Assembly: GCA_020341755.1 (NCBI GenBank)
Contig: CP070834.1
Span: forward strand, 2,061,144-2,113,352
Reading direction: 5' to 3'
Source of the DNA: Caldifarciminota bacterium
GTDB taxonomy: Bacteria > Hydrothermota > Tepidihabitantia > SM23-42
Length of the DNA: 52,209 bases
The notes under the pieces are model-generated. The model was given only the letters and a program-made list of their open reading frames with translations. It searched no databases and was not told where the DNA came from. The translations under genes were made by a program, and so were the position numbers. This document shows, piece by piece, positions 7,266-15,167 of this stretch. Within the stretch, counting starts at the first letter, position 1; each line of letters starts with the position of its first letter.

Positions 7266-7699
7266 TCTACCTCCCACTTTTTAATCGTCTGTATGACCTC
7301 GTCTTGTGTGGAACAATTCATCAGGTCGGACCGGAGGCTGTCGTCATTGAACAACCTAAGGCTCTGGGCAAGGAGTGAAGCGGCATTATCTTTCTCTGAA
7401 AAGAGAAACAGTACGATGATCCTGGTCTGCTGCTGGTCGAAACTGCTAAGCGGAAGGCCATCCGGGCTGAGCGCGAGAATGATCTCGGTTCTATCCTTGT
7501 TTTTTACATGACAGCGAGGTAGCGTTATACCTTTTCCGAGTGACGTCGGCATCAGCGTTTCTCGGTCCAGTATCTCCTGCACGAGCGCCGTATTAGCCTT
7601 TTCTTCGCTGACCTCGAGCATTTTCAAGAGGCTCTTCTCAATGGTATCGGCTGTGAAATTCAGCAAGATCTTGTCTTTGTGCAGGTATTCACCGAGCAT
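7262..7699 (-). CDS. PTS EIIA-like (PtsN-fold) protein with altered active site
   Basis: A 145-residue protein matching the mannitol/fructose-type EIIA fold: GEYLHKDKILLNF at the N-terminus, LGKGITLPRCHVKNKDRTEIILAL centrally and VLFLFSEKDNAASLLAQSLRLF later. In phosphorylatable EIIA domains the central motif is usually I-A-x-P-H-x-R/K-V, with His accepting phosphate. Here the His position reads Arg and a His sits two residues later (P-R-C-H-V). No other PTS gene is in the window. The protein may be a regulatory EIIA relative rather than a sugar phosphotransfer component; this is inference. Its weak ribosome site (AAGGA) is about 12 nt upstream. Confidence 0.82.
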   Translation of the reverse strand: MLGEYLHKDKILLNFTADTIEKSLLKMLEVSEEKANTALVQEILDRETLMPTSLGKGITLPRCHVKNKDRTEIILALSPDGLPLSSFDQQQTRIIVLFLFSEKDNAASLLAQSLRLFNDDSLRSDLMNCSTQDEVIQTIKKWEVD

Positions 7700-7708
7700 G
7701 GTATTACA

Positions 7709-7888
7709 TTATCCTTCTTGATAAGGATGTTCGATTGGTTCGAACATATCCGGTGCCGCACCGCATTCGGGACATCCCCATGAGTCGGGCAGCTTCTTGA
7801 AATCCCGTACCGGTGCTATACCGGCTTCCGGATCACCGACCCGCGGATCGTAAACATACCCACAAACAATGCACCGCCATTTTTTCAT
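7709..7888 (-). CDS. Rubredoxin
   Basis: A 59-residue rubredoxin, a one-iron electron carrier acting in the cytoplasm, often with rubrerythrin or flavoprotein partners. The iron ligands are C6-x-x-C9 ([11 protein letters not shown]) and C39-x-x-C42 (GCPECGA). The start at 7888 gives the canonical MKKWRC N-terminus and has AGGAGG 10-11 nt upstream. It sits 5 bp after the nucleoside phosphorylase and 9 bp before the EIIA-like gene. No partner oxidoreductase is adjacent. A second rubredoxin lies at 40647-40820. Confidence 0.95.
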   Translation of the reverse strand: MKKWRCIVCGYVYDPRVGDPEAGIAPVRDFKKLPDSWGCPECGAAPDMFEPIEHPYQEG

Positions 7889-7893
7889 TTCGA

Positions 7894-8628
7894 TCAGACC
7901 TCCTGGTCTGCAGCACACAATTGGCTACAGACCTGCAGAACGTACGCAATCAACGTATCCATACCTTTTTTCAGATCCTCGTCAGTCACGAATTTGGTGA
8001 ACTCTTCGCCGCCGCCGACAATATCCGAAACCAAAAGGAACGATGCTGCTTCAGCACCGGCTCTGTTCGCGAGATAGTATATCAGGCTGGTCTCCATTTC
8101 AACGGCAACGACACCTTGTTTCCTTAACTGTTCGACATAATCCGGAAATGGATTGTAAAAGACATCGACACTGGCAATACCGCTGAAATGGACGGGAATA
8201 CCCTCTTTTTCAGCAATGTCGGCGGCTACTTTGAGTATTCTGAAGGTCGCATACGGTGCGATGGGTCTGCCTCCAATATACGTACTGGTCGCACCGTCAT
8301 AGGGCGCTGCGGAAATTGCTGCGATCATGTCACAGGGTTTGATATGCGCGCCGATACCTCCACACGTCCCTATCCTGATGAGCCGCTGAACCTTGAGCTG
8401 AAGGAGTTCTTCGACGACGATTGCCGCGGACGGGCAGCCCATTCCTGTGGTCTGGACCGAAACGGGTAGTCCCTTATAAGTACCGGTATAGCCGAGCAGT
8501 CCTCTGTTCTCGTTAACGAGTCTGGAGTTCTGTAACATACTGCTGATCGTTTCGGCACGAACGGGATCTCCGACCAGCAGAACCGTATTTGCATAGTCAT
8601 TCTCAGATACACGTAAATGTATTGGCAC
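7894..8628 (-). CDS. deoD: Purine nucleoside phosphorylase, hexameric NP-I type (DeoD-like)
   Basis: A 244-residue cytoplasmic enzyme of the NP-I superfamily. It cleaves nucleosides with phosphate to free base and pentose-1-phosphate for salvage. Seen: [25 protein letters not shown] (phosphate site), [31 protein letters not shown] and VEMET (ribose-binding Glu-Met-Glu). The pattern resembles thermophile purine phosphorylases more than uridine phosphorylase, but base specificity cannot be settled by eye. The start is GTG at 8628 with GAGGAGG 4 nt upstream. Confidence 0.9.
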   Translation of the reverse strand: MPIHLRVSENDYANTVLLVGDPVRAETISSMLQNSRLVNENRGLLGYTGTYKGLPVSVQTTGMGCPSAAIVVEELLQLKVQRLIRIGTCGGIGAHIKPCDMIAAISAAPYDGATSTYIGGRPIAPYATFRILKVAADIAEKEGIPVHFSGIASVDVFYNPFPDYVEQLRKQGVVAVEMETSLIYYLANRAGAEAASFLLVSDIVGGGEEFTKFVTDEDLKKGMDTLIAYVLQVCSQLCAADQEV

Positions 8629-8703
8629 GTAACCTCCTCACGGTATATGCAACAAATAATACATTTCGGGAAAAACGGATAGGCTGCTGATCTTCGACAT
8701 CGA

Positions 8704-9939
8704 TTATACCTCGGGCGGTCCTTCAGACCCGGGGATGAGCAGTTCTTCGACGTGCTGGATAAGAGAATCACGTAACTGTTCGTAATCCGCAAGGTATTTC
8801 TTCTTTACCGCCGGGGCTCTCGGGAGATTGACCTTCAGGGGATTAATGGGAGCACCGTTCTTGTGTAACTCGAAGTGAAGATGCGGACCCGTGGAAAGCC
8901 CGGTCGAACCGACATAGCCTATGAGTTCACCCATCGTCACATGTTTACCTTTATACAGTCCTTTGACGAATTTTGACAGGTGCCCGTAGCGCGTTCGGAA
9001 ATTGTTCATGTGTTTGATCTCAACAAGATTACCGTATCCGCCTTTCCATCCCTTATACGTGACGACGCCGGCACCGATCGATGCGACCGGAGTACCGGTA
9101 GGAGCGCTGTAATCCAATCCGTGATGTGGACGCCACACTTTCAATATCGGATGAAAACGCTTCTTTGAAAAATATGAACTTATGTATGAAAAGCGAAGTG
9201 GCGATTTAAGCAGCGACTTTCTCAGAGATTCACCTTTGAGATTGTAATAATCTTCATGACCTTCCGGATCGCAGAAATAGATACCGTAGTAATCACCGAC
9301 ATGTCCTGTGTAGCGCGTCATTATGATGTTTCCATACCCGATGAATTGAGAGTCACAATATGTTTTTTCGATATAAACATAAAAAGAATCACCGTTCTGC
9401 GTCTCGGTGACAAAATCGATCTCCCAGGCGAAGACATCCGCGAAGCGATACACGAGATTGGGGGTCTCCCCGAGCTCGAGGACCGTCTCGTAGAGCGTTG
9501 ATGAAATTTCACCCGATAATAGATAGTGTGTCGTGTCGATGTATGGATACTTCATTGCGACCGTGTAAAAATCATCACAACGGGCGAGGTAGTATACTTC
9601 GGTATAACTGCGCGTGTACGAGAACGTGACGAGCTCATCATCGCAGAGCACGACGCGGACCGTATCGCCGGGTATGCATCTGCGGAAAGGAAAGCCGGCA
9701 CTCTTCAAGGCACTGATAACATTGAATGCGTGATCGGGTGAAATCATCTCCTCCAGTACCAGTTCAAGTGTTTGTCCTTTTTTCACGAGCCGGTGCATAT
9801 TGTGTACCTGTGGTTCCTGGGTGACGTTCTTTTTTGTCTGGCATGCGATCAGTACCAGAACCATAAGGATGAGAATTTTACAATTTGCTGTCGATATATT
9901 CTTCAAGCCATTCATGGTATATACTGTTGGTATATGCAT
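8704..9939 (-). CDS. M23-family murein endopeptidase, predicted lipoprotein
   Basis: A 411-residue envelope protein. The N-terminus has a hydrophobic segment ending in a lipobox (LVLIAC, Cys at ~33), so it is probably lipid-anchored. A large middle region resembles the OapA/LysM-like domain of M23 peptidases. The catalytic LytM domain near residues 270-385 is intact: HHGLDYSAPTGTPV (first Zn ligands), RYGHLS and GPHLHFEL (H-x-H). Family knowledge: it cuts peptide crossbridges in peptidoglycan for cell growth or division. The start is uncertain: ATG 9939 has GAAGG 8 nt upstream, while ATG 9915 would give a shorter signal peptide. Either overlaps the AsnC-like gene. Confidence 0.92.
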   Translation of the reverse strand: MHIPTVYTMNGLKNISTANCKILILMVLVLIACQTKKNVTQEPQVHNMHRLVKKGQTLELVLEEMISPDHAFNVISALKSAGFPFRRCIPGDTVRVVLCDDELVTFSYTRSYTEVYYLARCDDFYTVAMKYPYIDTTHYLLSGEISSTLYETVLELGETPNLVYRFADVFAWEIDFVTETQNGDSFYVYIEKTYCDSQFIGYGNIIMTRYTGHVGDYYGIYFCDPEGHEDYYNLKGESLRKSLLKSPLRFSYISSYFSKKRFHPILKVWRPHHGLDYSAPTGTPVASIGAGVVTYKGWKGGYGNLVEIKHMNNFRTRYGHLSKFVKGLYKGKHVTMGELIGYVGSTGLSTGPHLHFELHKNGAPINPLKVNLPRAPAVKKKYLADYEQLRDSLIQHVEELLIPGSEGPPEV

Positions 9940-10783
9940 ATGAGCAGCCTTCGATGTTGATGCGCGGCATGCTGCTCAGTGATTCAAATACCGTATGGGT
10001 ATCAGAAAAACCCCATACGTTGAATTCGATCTGTATGTATCGTTTCTTGAAACGGGATGTGATATTGCCGGAAAATCCCAGTTTATTCACAATAGACCTG
10101 AGTTCTTTTATTCTCAGTGAACTCGTTACTGCAAGATGAAGGTGTGCATAATTCTTGATCACCGCCCAGTTGATGTTCGGGAAGACCGAAACAAAACCCT
10201 GTGGGTTCTTTTTGCGCCAGAACAGCTGGGACAACCGCACCTCGTCGTCATTGTCCGGGCTGAACAGCATTCGGTGAAGCAAGGTATATGTATACTTCGG
10301 CAGTTTTTGATACAGTCGTTTTATCAACACCCAGTCGGTCTTAAGAATGACACGCGGGACTTTTACATTGTAGGCATCGATCTTATATATTTCAGCATAC
10401 TTTATGCCTGATGTTTTATTAATCGTTTTGTACGCGTCATGCAGACTCTGGGTGTAGAACAGGAGTGATTTGTCCGGACATACACCGGTCGGGAATGTAA
10501 CGTTTTCGACTATCTCTTCGAGACACGCAACCGACTGTTCGGGTTTGAACTGCGAAGTCGTTTCGCACACGATGCAGCCCCAGTACCACTTACCGCCTGC
10601 TATCGCAGGAATGAACAATTTCATACCATAACCGCGGATAAAGCCGGAACTCTCAAAATTCTTTATTCTCAAGAATATTTCCTCTTCGGTTATGTGGAAT
10701 TTTGCGATGACCTCATTGATCGGTATATGGCCGTGAAGTTCGAGCAAACGTATGAGTTTCAGATCTATGGGATCGATTATCAC
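9878..10783 (-). CDS. AsnC/Lrp-like winged-helix regulator-type protein
   Basis: A 301-residue protein beginning with a typical AsnC helix-turn-helix (residues ~4-50: IDLKLIRLLELHGHIPINEVIAKFHITEEEI, then RIKNFESSGFIRGYG). The rest, about 250 residues, contains two AsnC-like ligand-domain halves, longer than Lrp's single one, with several Trp and Cys residues (KWYWGCIVCE). The effector and targets are unknown. A consensus promoter places the transcription start at the GTG codon itself, so the mRNA should be leaderless. The M23 gene overlaps its 3' end by 62 bp, an unusually long overlap. Confidence 0.78.
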   Translation of the reverse strand: MIIDPIDLKLIRLLELHGHIPINEVIAKFHITEEEIFLRIKNFESSGFIRGYGMKLFIPAIAGGKWYWGCIVCETTSQFKPEQSVACLEEIVENVTFPTGVCPDKSLLFYTQSLHDAYKTINKTSGIKYAEIYKIDAYNVKVPRVILKTDWVLIKRLYQKLPKYTYTLLHRMLFSPDNDDEVRLSQLFWRKKNPQGFVSVFPNINWAVIKNYAHLHLAVTSSLRIKELRSIVNKLGFSGNITSRFKKRYIQIEFNVWGFSDTHTVFESLSSMPRINIEGCSYAYTNSIYHEWLEEYIDSKL

Positions 10784-10789
10784 TGCACC

Positions 10790-10817
10790 ATTATAAGCAA
10801 ACTCACAGGAAAGTCAA
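10790..10817 (-). promoter_or_regulatory. Consensus promoter of the AsnC-like gene, leaderless
   Basis: TTGACT (10817-10812) and TATAAT (10795-10790) on the minus strand, 16-bp spacer. The -10 ends 6 bp before GTG 10783, so the start codon is at or within 1 nt of the RNA 5' end. Confidence 0.75.
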
Positions 10818-10847
10818 GCGAGTTACTACGGTGAAGCGATCAGAGTT

Positions 10848-12197
10848 TCATTTGCCGATACAGAATTCGTCGAATATACGATCGAGGATCTCTTTATTTA
10901 TGATTTTGCCCGTCAATTCCCCGCACACGTCGAGCGCGGCTCTGAGCTCGTATGCCATTGTCTCGGTGGTTGGAGCTTCTCGTGCGCGCTGGAGATCCTT
11001 CCGGATATCCTCGAGTGACTGACGGTGTCGTTCACGAGTAATGATCGGCTGGTTGGTGTTGAATACGGGCAGGAGTTCACTGCGTATTGTGTCTACCAGC
11101 GCTTCGATGTTGTGACCGCTCTTCGCCGATATCTTCACACAATCCTTCAAGATGTCGGGCGCATGCATACGCAGGTTCAGATCGACTTTGTTGACCACCA
11201 TGATCGTCGGTTGGTGTTTCGTAATATTATAAAGGTTCACATCCTGCTCATTCATGGGTTCTGAGCCGTCAAACATTAGGAGGATAAGATCGGCTCCTTC
11301 CATCAATTGCATGGTTCGTTCCTGGGCTTGTTGGTCAACACCGGTCGCCTTGCCGAGCATGCCGGCAGTATCGTACAGGATAAGGTACAGACCGCCGAGT
11401 GCCACAGTATCTTCCAGGTAGTCCCGCGTGGTCCCGGGTGTTTCGTGGGTGATCGCTCTATCGAATCCGAGCAAACGGTTGAATAATGTCGACTTGCCGA
11501 CGTTCGCCCGTCCCATGATGAGGATCCGGTAACCTTCTTTGATCTTTATTCCGGATTGTGAGTCATTGAGCCATGTTGTCACCCTATCGATGAGCGAAGA
11601 TATCTTTGCATCAGTGCTTTCGGAGTTCACCTCGATATCCTGTTCTTCTGAGAAATCGATGGCCGCATTGATGGTTACGAGCAGGTCAAAAATGCCAGAT
11701 CTGAGATGTTCTACCTGCTCGGACAATTTCCCTTCATACTGCGCTATTGCGATTTTTCGGGCTTCATCGCACGGTGCATAGACCGTGTCGAGCACTGCTT
11801 CAGCTTGCAGGAGATCGATCTTACCATTGAGCAGGGCACGTTTTGTGAACTCACCGCGCTGCGCAATACGCGCCCCAGTTTTGATCACGGCTTGCAGTAT
11901 CCGTTCTATGATAAGGGGGTTGCCGTGGCATGCGATCTCAACGACATCCTCGCCAGTGTACGAGTGGGGTGCACGGTATACCGTCACCACTACTTTATCT
12001 ATGATTTCTTGCGTTGTCGGGTCAATGACCTCGCCGAAATACGCGCGGTTGCTCTCTAACGGCTGATCCGCCTGGCGGGTAAAAATCGTCTCTGCATATC
12101 GGATAGCCTCTTCCCCACTCGCCCGTATGACGCCGATGCTCGAATAGCCTGCAGGAGTAGCACATGCAACGATTGTATCATTGGTTGTCTGAGTCAT
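10848..12197 (-). CDS. mnmE: tRNA modification GTPase MnmE (TrmE)
   Basis: MnmE, with MnmG, installs the 5-carboxymethylaminomethyl group on the wobble uridine of certain tRNAs. The 449-residue length is normal. The N-terminal tetrahydrofolate-binding domain begins TIVACATPAGYSSIGVIRASG. The G domain, inserted in a helical domain, shows G1 GRANVGKST (~229-237), the switch region with TPGTTRDYLED, DTAG and NKVD. The protein ends FCIGK, with the catalytic C-terminal Cys three residues before the end. ATG 12197 is preferred to the GTG just before it. The 5' end overlaps jag by 20 bp. No mnmG is in the window. Confidence 0.97.
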   Translation of the reverse strand: MTQTTNDTIVACATPAGYSSIGVIRASGEEAIRYAETIFTRQADQPLESNRAYFGEVIDPTTQEIIDKVVVTVYRAPHSYTGEDVVEIACHGNPLIIERILQAVIKTGARIAQRGEFTKRALLNGKIDLLQAEAVLDTVYAPCDEARKIAIAQYEGKLSEQVEHLRSGIFDLLVTINAAIDFSEEQDIEVNSESTDAKISSLIDRVTTWLNDSQSGIKIKEGYRILIMGRANVGKSTLFNRLLGFDRAITHETPGTTRDYLEDTVALGGLYLILYDTAGMLGKATGVDQQAQERTMQLMEGADLILLMFDGSEPMNEQDVNLYNITKHQPTIMVVNKVDLNLRMHAPDILKDCVKISAKSGHNIEALVDTIRSELLPVFNTNQPIITRERHRQSLEDIRKDLQRAREAPTTETMAYELRAALDVCGELTGKIINKEILDRIFDEFCIGK

Positions 12198-12783
12198 CAC
12201 TCGGTGCGATGATTACGTTCTTGCTTACTCCCTTTCCGATTGTGTAAATTTTCACTCCCTTTATCTCGCTCAACTTGCTTTCCACGATTTGCTGTTCTTT
12301 TTTCGTGAGCGGATCAAGAGCCATTTCGCGACCGGTCTGAAGCACGATCCGGGCGATCGCTTCCGCTTTTTTCTTAAGGAAATTATTCCGGCGGTTACGA
12401 TATCCGCCCACATCCACCAGAATCTTAAGATTTGGATGGAAGCGCTTCATGAGCCGGGAAATGAGATACTGCAGCGCCCAGAGCGTCTCACCTTTTTTCC
12501 CGATAAGGATCGCATCGGTATGTTTGGTCTTTATGTTGAGATACAATCCCTTCTCATCTTTGGTGATACTGATGTTTGGCCTGAAACCGCAACTGGTGAG
12601 AATAAATGTCGTCAGTTCCTGGAGATGCTGACGAGCTTCTTTTATCGTTAATTTCACTGTTGTAAGCTCGTCGGTCTCTGATATCACCTCGTAATCGACC
12701 TCGTCAAGGCGTACTTTCATTTCATTCAATCCGTTCTCGAGGGCTTCGTTGAGGTCCTTACCAGTTGCTTCTACCGTTTTCAT
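12178..12783 (-). CDS. jag: KH/R3H RNA-binding protein Jag (KhpB/EloR)
   Basis: A 201-residue cytoplasmic RNA-binding protein. It has an N-terminal Jag-N domain (MKTVEATGKDLNEALENGL), a KH domain near 75-140 (LIGKKGETLWALQYLI, the GKKG loop) and a C-terminal R3H domain (~145-201). The usual R-x-x-x-H is not obvious, since the visible core is REMALDPLTKKEQQIVESKL followed by VKIYTIGKG. Homologues influence elongation and division in Gram-positives. The ATG overlaps the yidC stop (ATGA), as is typical for this conserved cluster. Confidence 0.93.
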   Translation of the reverse strand: MKTVEATGKDLNEALENGLNEMKVRLDEVDYEVISETDELTTVKLTIKEARQHLQELTTFILTSCGFRPNISITKDEKGLYLNIKTKHTDAILIGKKGETLWALQYLISRLMKRFHPNLKILVDVGGYRNRRNNFLKKKAEAIARIVLQTGREMALDPLTKKEQQIVESKLSEIKGVKIYTIGKGVSKNVIIAPSDDSDNQ

Positions 12784-14315
12784 TTGATGCCTCCTCTCTT
12801 AGTGATTATGTGTTCCACTAACGTTAAAATATTGTAAGAAAACCAATATAGTTGGAGCCCTGATGGAAAATTCAGGAAGATGAACACCATGACCAGCGGC
12901 ATCACGATGACCATATACCGCTGCCGCGGATCGATCGTCGTCAAGAATGACTGGACCAGCATCATGACACCCATTACGATCGGTAGTACGTAGTAAGGGT
13001 CCTTCAGTGAGAGATCGGTGATCCAGAAAATAAAAGGCGCCTGTCTGAACTCTATCGATGTAATAAGTGTTTGGTACAGGGCGAAGAATATCGGCATTTG
13101 GATTACAAGAGGCAAACATCCACTGAACGGATTCACTTTATATGTTTTGTACAGATGCATCATTTCCTGGTTGAGCCGCTGGGGTTCGTCTTTGTATTTG
13201 CTTTGAAGTTTCTTGAGTTCCGGCTGGATCATCTGCATTTTGTGCTGTGATCGTATCATTTGACGGGAAAGCGGAAAGAAGATCGCCTTGATGATGATCG
13301 CGAACAGAATAATGGCCAGGCCATAATTCCTGAATAGAGCGTAGAAGAGGTTCAATACCCAGAGGAACAGCCGGGAAATGGGTCCCAACAAACCCCCGGA
13401 TGTGATGCGTTCATAACCTTTGTCGAATGCAGCGAGCCTGTTGTAGTGGACCGGCAGGAGTTGTACGCCGACCCTGAGCATTCCCTGGAACCTGAACTCT
13501 GCGCCGAAACGGTTTCCCCCGCCCCGTAGAAAATAACATCCGAATGCCGCCGGCTGATAAGATGAGCCGTTCTTCAGAGATGTTTCTGTGTCGTCTTTGT
13601 CGTCCAATTTGTAGCATGTGATGTGATCAAGCCCATGACGGTTTTCGATGGCGAGGAAAAAATACTTGCTTCTCATGCCGAACCAGTCGACACCACCCGT
13701 GTGCTCGTAGGTATCCTTTACCTTGCCTTTTATGCTGCCAAATTGTTCATCCTTTATGAAGATATCGAAGTGCCTGAGATCCTCACCCTGGTTCTTTTCC
13801 TCGGTGACGGCGAGCCCTTCCTTTAAGCTGAGCAGATGCGTGGTATTTTCATTACCGATAATCGAGAGTTCGAATCCAACAGAATCATTCAAATAATAGG
13901 TTTTTCTGAAATCGGTTGACTGGTCGGCAGTTGTAAAAACGATCGAATCATCCCAAACTTTGTATTTTAAAATTTCGAGCGACCCATCGGCATGCATGCT
14001 GGTGAAGAGCCGTCCGCCCTCTGGCACGATATTGGCATTGTACTCCTTCAAGAAGAACTCTGTAACCGCTCCACCGTATGGTGACAGGACAAGCCTGAAG
14101 TGGTCCCGTTCGACGATGACCGTGTCAGTATCCTCTGCGACCGGTGCTGGTTCTTCTCGGGTTGTTGGTTCCTGCGTGTCCATGGCGATTGTAGTATCAG
14201 GTTGTTCTGCTACGGGCGGCTCTGCAGGACGCTGAGAACGGCTCAGCAAGGACCATACGACGAGTATTCCGAGAATGAGCAGGAATGCGAGTGCGGTTCG
14301 TGCACGGTCACTCAT
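12780..14315 (-). CDS. yidC: Membrane protein insertase YidC
   Basis: YidC inserts and folds inner-membrane proteins with or without SecYEG. This 511-residue protein has the Gram-negative architecture: an N-terminal anchor (LAFLLILGILVVWSLLS), a large periplasmic beta-domain (~60-325) and the five-helix insertase core (~335-511) with PLSRQMIRSQHKMQMIQPELKKLQSKYKD and GCLPLVIQMPIFFALYQTL. The presence of the large periplasmic domain supports a diderm host. I chose ATG 14315 (MSDRART), which has AGGTGG 2 nt upstream. A longer frame to 14387 would add an Arg/His-rich segment unlike YidC. Confidence 0.97.
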   Translation of the reverse strand: MSDRARTALAFLLILGILVVWSLLSRSQRPAEPPVAEQPDTTIAMDTQEPTTREEPAPVAEDTDTVIVERDHFRLVLSPYGGAVTEFFLKEYNANIVPEGGRLFTSMHADGSLEILKYKVWDDSIVFTTADQSTDFRKTYYLNDSVGFELSIIGNENTTHLLSLKEGLAVTEEKNQGEDLRHFDIFIKDEQFGSIKGKVKDTYEHTGGVDWFGMRSKYFFLAIENRHGLDHITCYKLDDKDDTETSLKNGSSYQPAAFGCYFLRGGGNRFGAEFRFQGMLRVGVQLLPVHYNRLAAFDKGYERITSGGLLGPISRLFLWVLNLFYALFRNYGLAIILFAIIIKAIFFPLSRQMIRSQHKMQMIQPELKKLQSKYKDEPQRLNQEMMHLYKTYKVNPFSGCLPLVIQMPIFFALYQTLITSIEFRQAPFIFWITDLSLKDPYYVLPIVMGVMMLVQSFLTTIDPRQRYMVIVMPLVMVFIFLNFPSGLQLYWFSYNILTLVEHIITKRGGIK

Positions 14316-14577
14316 AACCACCTGCCTTGCACGTACCCGACCGTGTAAACGCGTGTTTCCATGAGCCTGCTGGCGGTGCCGGGTCAAAACCGCCCGAGCA
14401 CCAGGGATTGCATCTGAGTATGCGCCAGCCAGTCAGTAGTATGCCTTTGATGATACCATGGGTCATGACCGCGTCCAGAGCATAGCGTGAGCAGGAGGGC
14501 GTGAAACGACATGACGGGGGCAGTACGACACCGAGTGTGTACTGGTATAATTTTATCAAGCCAGCAATCACCTTCAT
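14308..14577 (-). CDS. yidD: Membrane protein insertion efficiency factor YidD
   Basis: An 89-residue protein with the complete YidD signature: LIKLYQYTL, PPSCRFTPSCSRYALDA and the later GWRILRCNPWCSGGFDPAP. YidD assists YidC-dependent insertion at the membrane. It overlaps rnpA by 4 bp and the yidC start by 8 bp, the usual order of this cluster. Confidence 0.97.
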   Translation of the reverse strand: MKVIAGLIKLYQYTLGVVLPPSCRFTPSCSRYALDAVMTHGIIKGILLTGWRILRCNPWCSGGFDPAPPAGSWKHAFTRSGTCKAGGYE

Positions 14578-14909
14578 CGCTTCCCTCCGAATTTGACGAA
14601 TGCAGCGATGACGTCATCGCGCTCGAGCGGTCCGCGTGCGTAAAAGACCACGGTGAATCGTGTGAACAAATTTCTGTTCATGCGGTATGCCTCCCTTAAT
14701 ATCCTCTTAATTCTATTTCGTTTAACCGCGCCGCCAATGTGCTTGGAGGCAATAAAACCGGCCGAGGGCCGTTCTGCAGGCAGGTATATAACGGTCAGAT
14801 TACCGTGTACAAACCGTTTTCCCCTGGAAAAAAGAGTCCGAAACACCTGCTTGCCTTTCAGCCTGTCACTTTTCGGGAATGTAGTGCGATTACCTCTTTC
14901 CTTGTACAC
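14574..14909 (-). CDS. rnpA: Ribonuclease P protein component
   Basis: The 111-residue basic protein subunit of RNase P, which helps the catalytic RNA remove tRNA 5' leaders. Seen: FPKSDRLKGKQVFRTLFSRGKRF, then SKHIGGAVKRNRIKRILREAYR, the RNR-type RNA-contact motif. The start is GTG 14909 with GAAGG 4 nt upstream. It lies 42 bp after rpmH and overlaps yidD by 4 bp. The RNase P RNA gene is not in the window. Confidence 0.96.
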   Translation of the reverse strand: MYKERGNRTTFPKSDRLKGKQVFRTLFSRGKRFVHGNLTVIYLPAERPSAGFIASKHIGGAVKRNRIKRILREAYRMNRNLFTRFTVVFYARGPLERDDVIAAFVKFGGKR

Positions 14910-14951
14910 ATAACCTTCTTGGTGCAGTACCTTGAAGAGTCATGCTCTTAC

Positions 14952-15086
14952 TTAAACGGTCAGTTTCTTGCGTCCCTTGCTCCTTCTGCGTTTTAACACC
15001 GACCGTCCGCTCTTGGTCTTCATTCGGTTTCGGAAACCATGCTTCGTTTTTCGCTTTCTTCGGCTCGGCTGATAGGTACGTTTCAT
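14952..15086 (-). CDS. rpmH: Ribosomal protein L34
   Basis: A 44-residue, strongly basic protein beginning [22 protein letters not shown] and ending in a KGRKKLTV tail, which is the complete L34 sequence pattern. It is the first gene of the rpmH-rnpA-yidD-yidC-jag-mnmE cluster. In most bacteria dnaA lies divergently upstream; here a HEAT-repeat gene does. No Shine-Dalgarno is present: the promoter -10 ends only 8 bp before the ATG, so the message is predicted leaderless. Confidence 0.98.
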   Translation of the reverse strand: MKRTYQPSRRKRKTKHGFRNRMKTKSGRSVLKRRRSKGRKKLTV

Positions 15087-15094
15087 ATCAGATT

Positions 15095-15122
15095 ATTATA
15101 TCGAATTTTAAAGGTAAGTCAA
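15095..15122 (-). promoter_or_regulatory. Consensus promoter of rpmH, leaderless
   Basis: TTGACT (15122-15117) and TATAAT (15100-15095) on the minus strand, 16-bp spacer, with 8 bp between the -10 and ATG 15086. It is arranged back to back with the promoter of the plus-strand HEAT gene, the two -35 elements being only 8 bp apart. Confidence 0.8.
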
Positions 15123-15130
15123 TATCTTTC

Positions 15131-15158
15131 TTGACGGATTATAAGAAATATCTATAAT
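15131..15158 (+). promoter_or_regulatory. Consensus promoter of the HEAT-repeat gene, leaderless
   Basis: TTGACG (15131-15136) and TATAAT (15153-15158), 16-bp spacer. ATG 15168 follows 9 bp after the -10 and no ribosome site lies between. Confidence 0.78.
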
Positions 15159-15167
15159 AGATTAATT

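Noticed and set aside
15087..15167. Possible replication origin beside rpmH
   Set aside because: No dnaA gene, no DnaA boxes and only 81 bp, fully occupied by two promoters.
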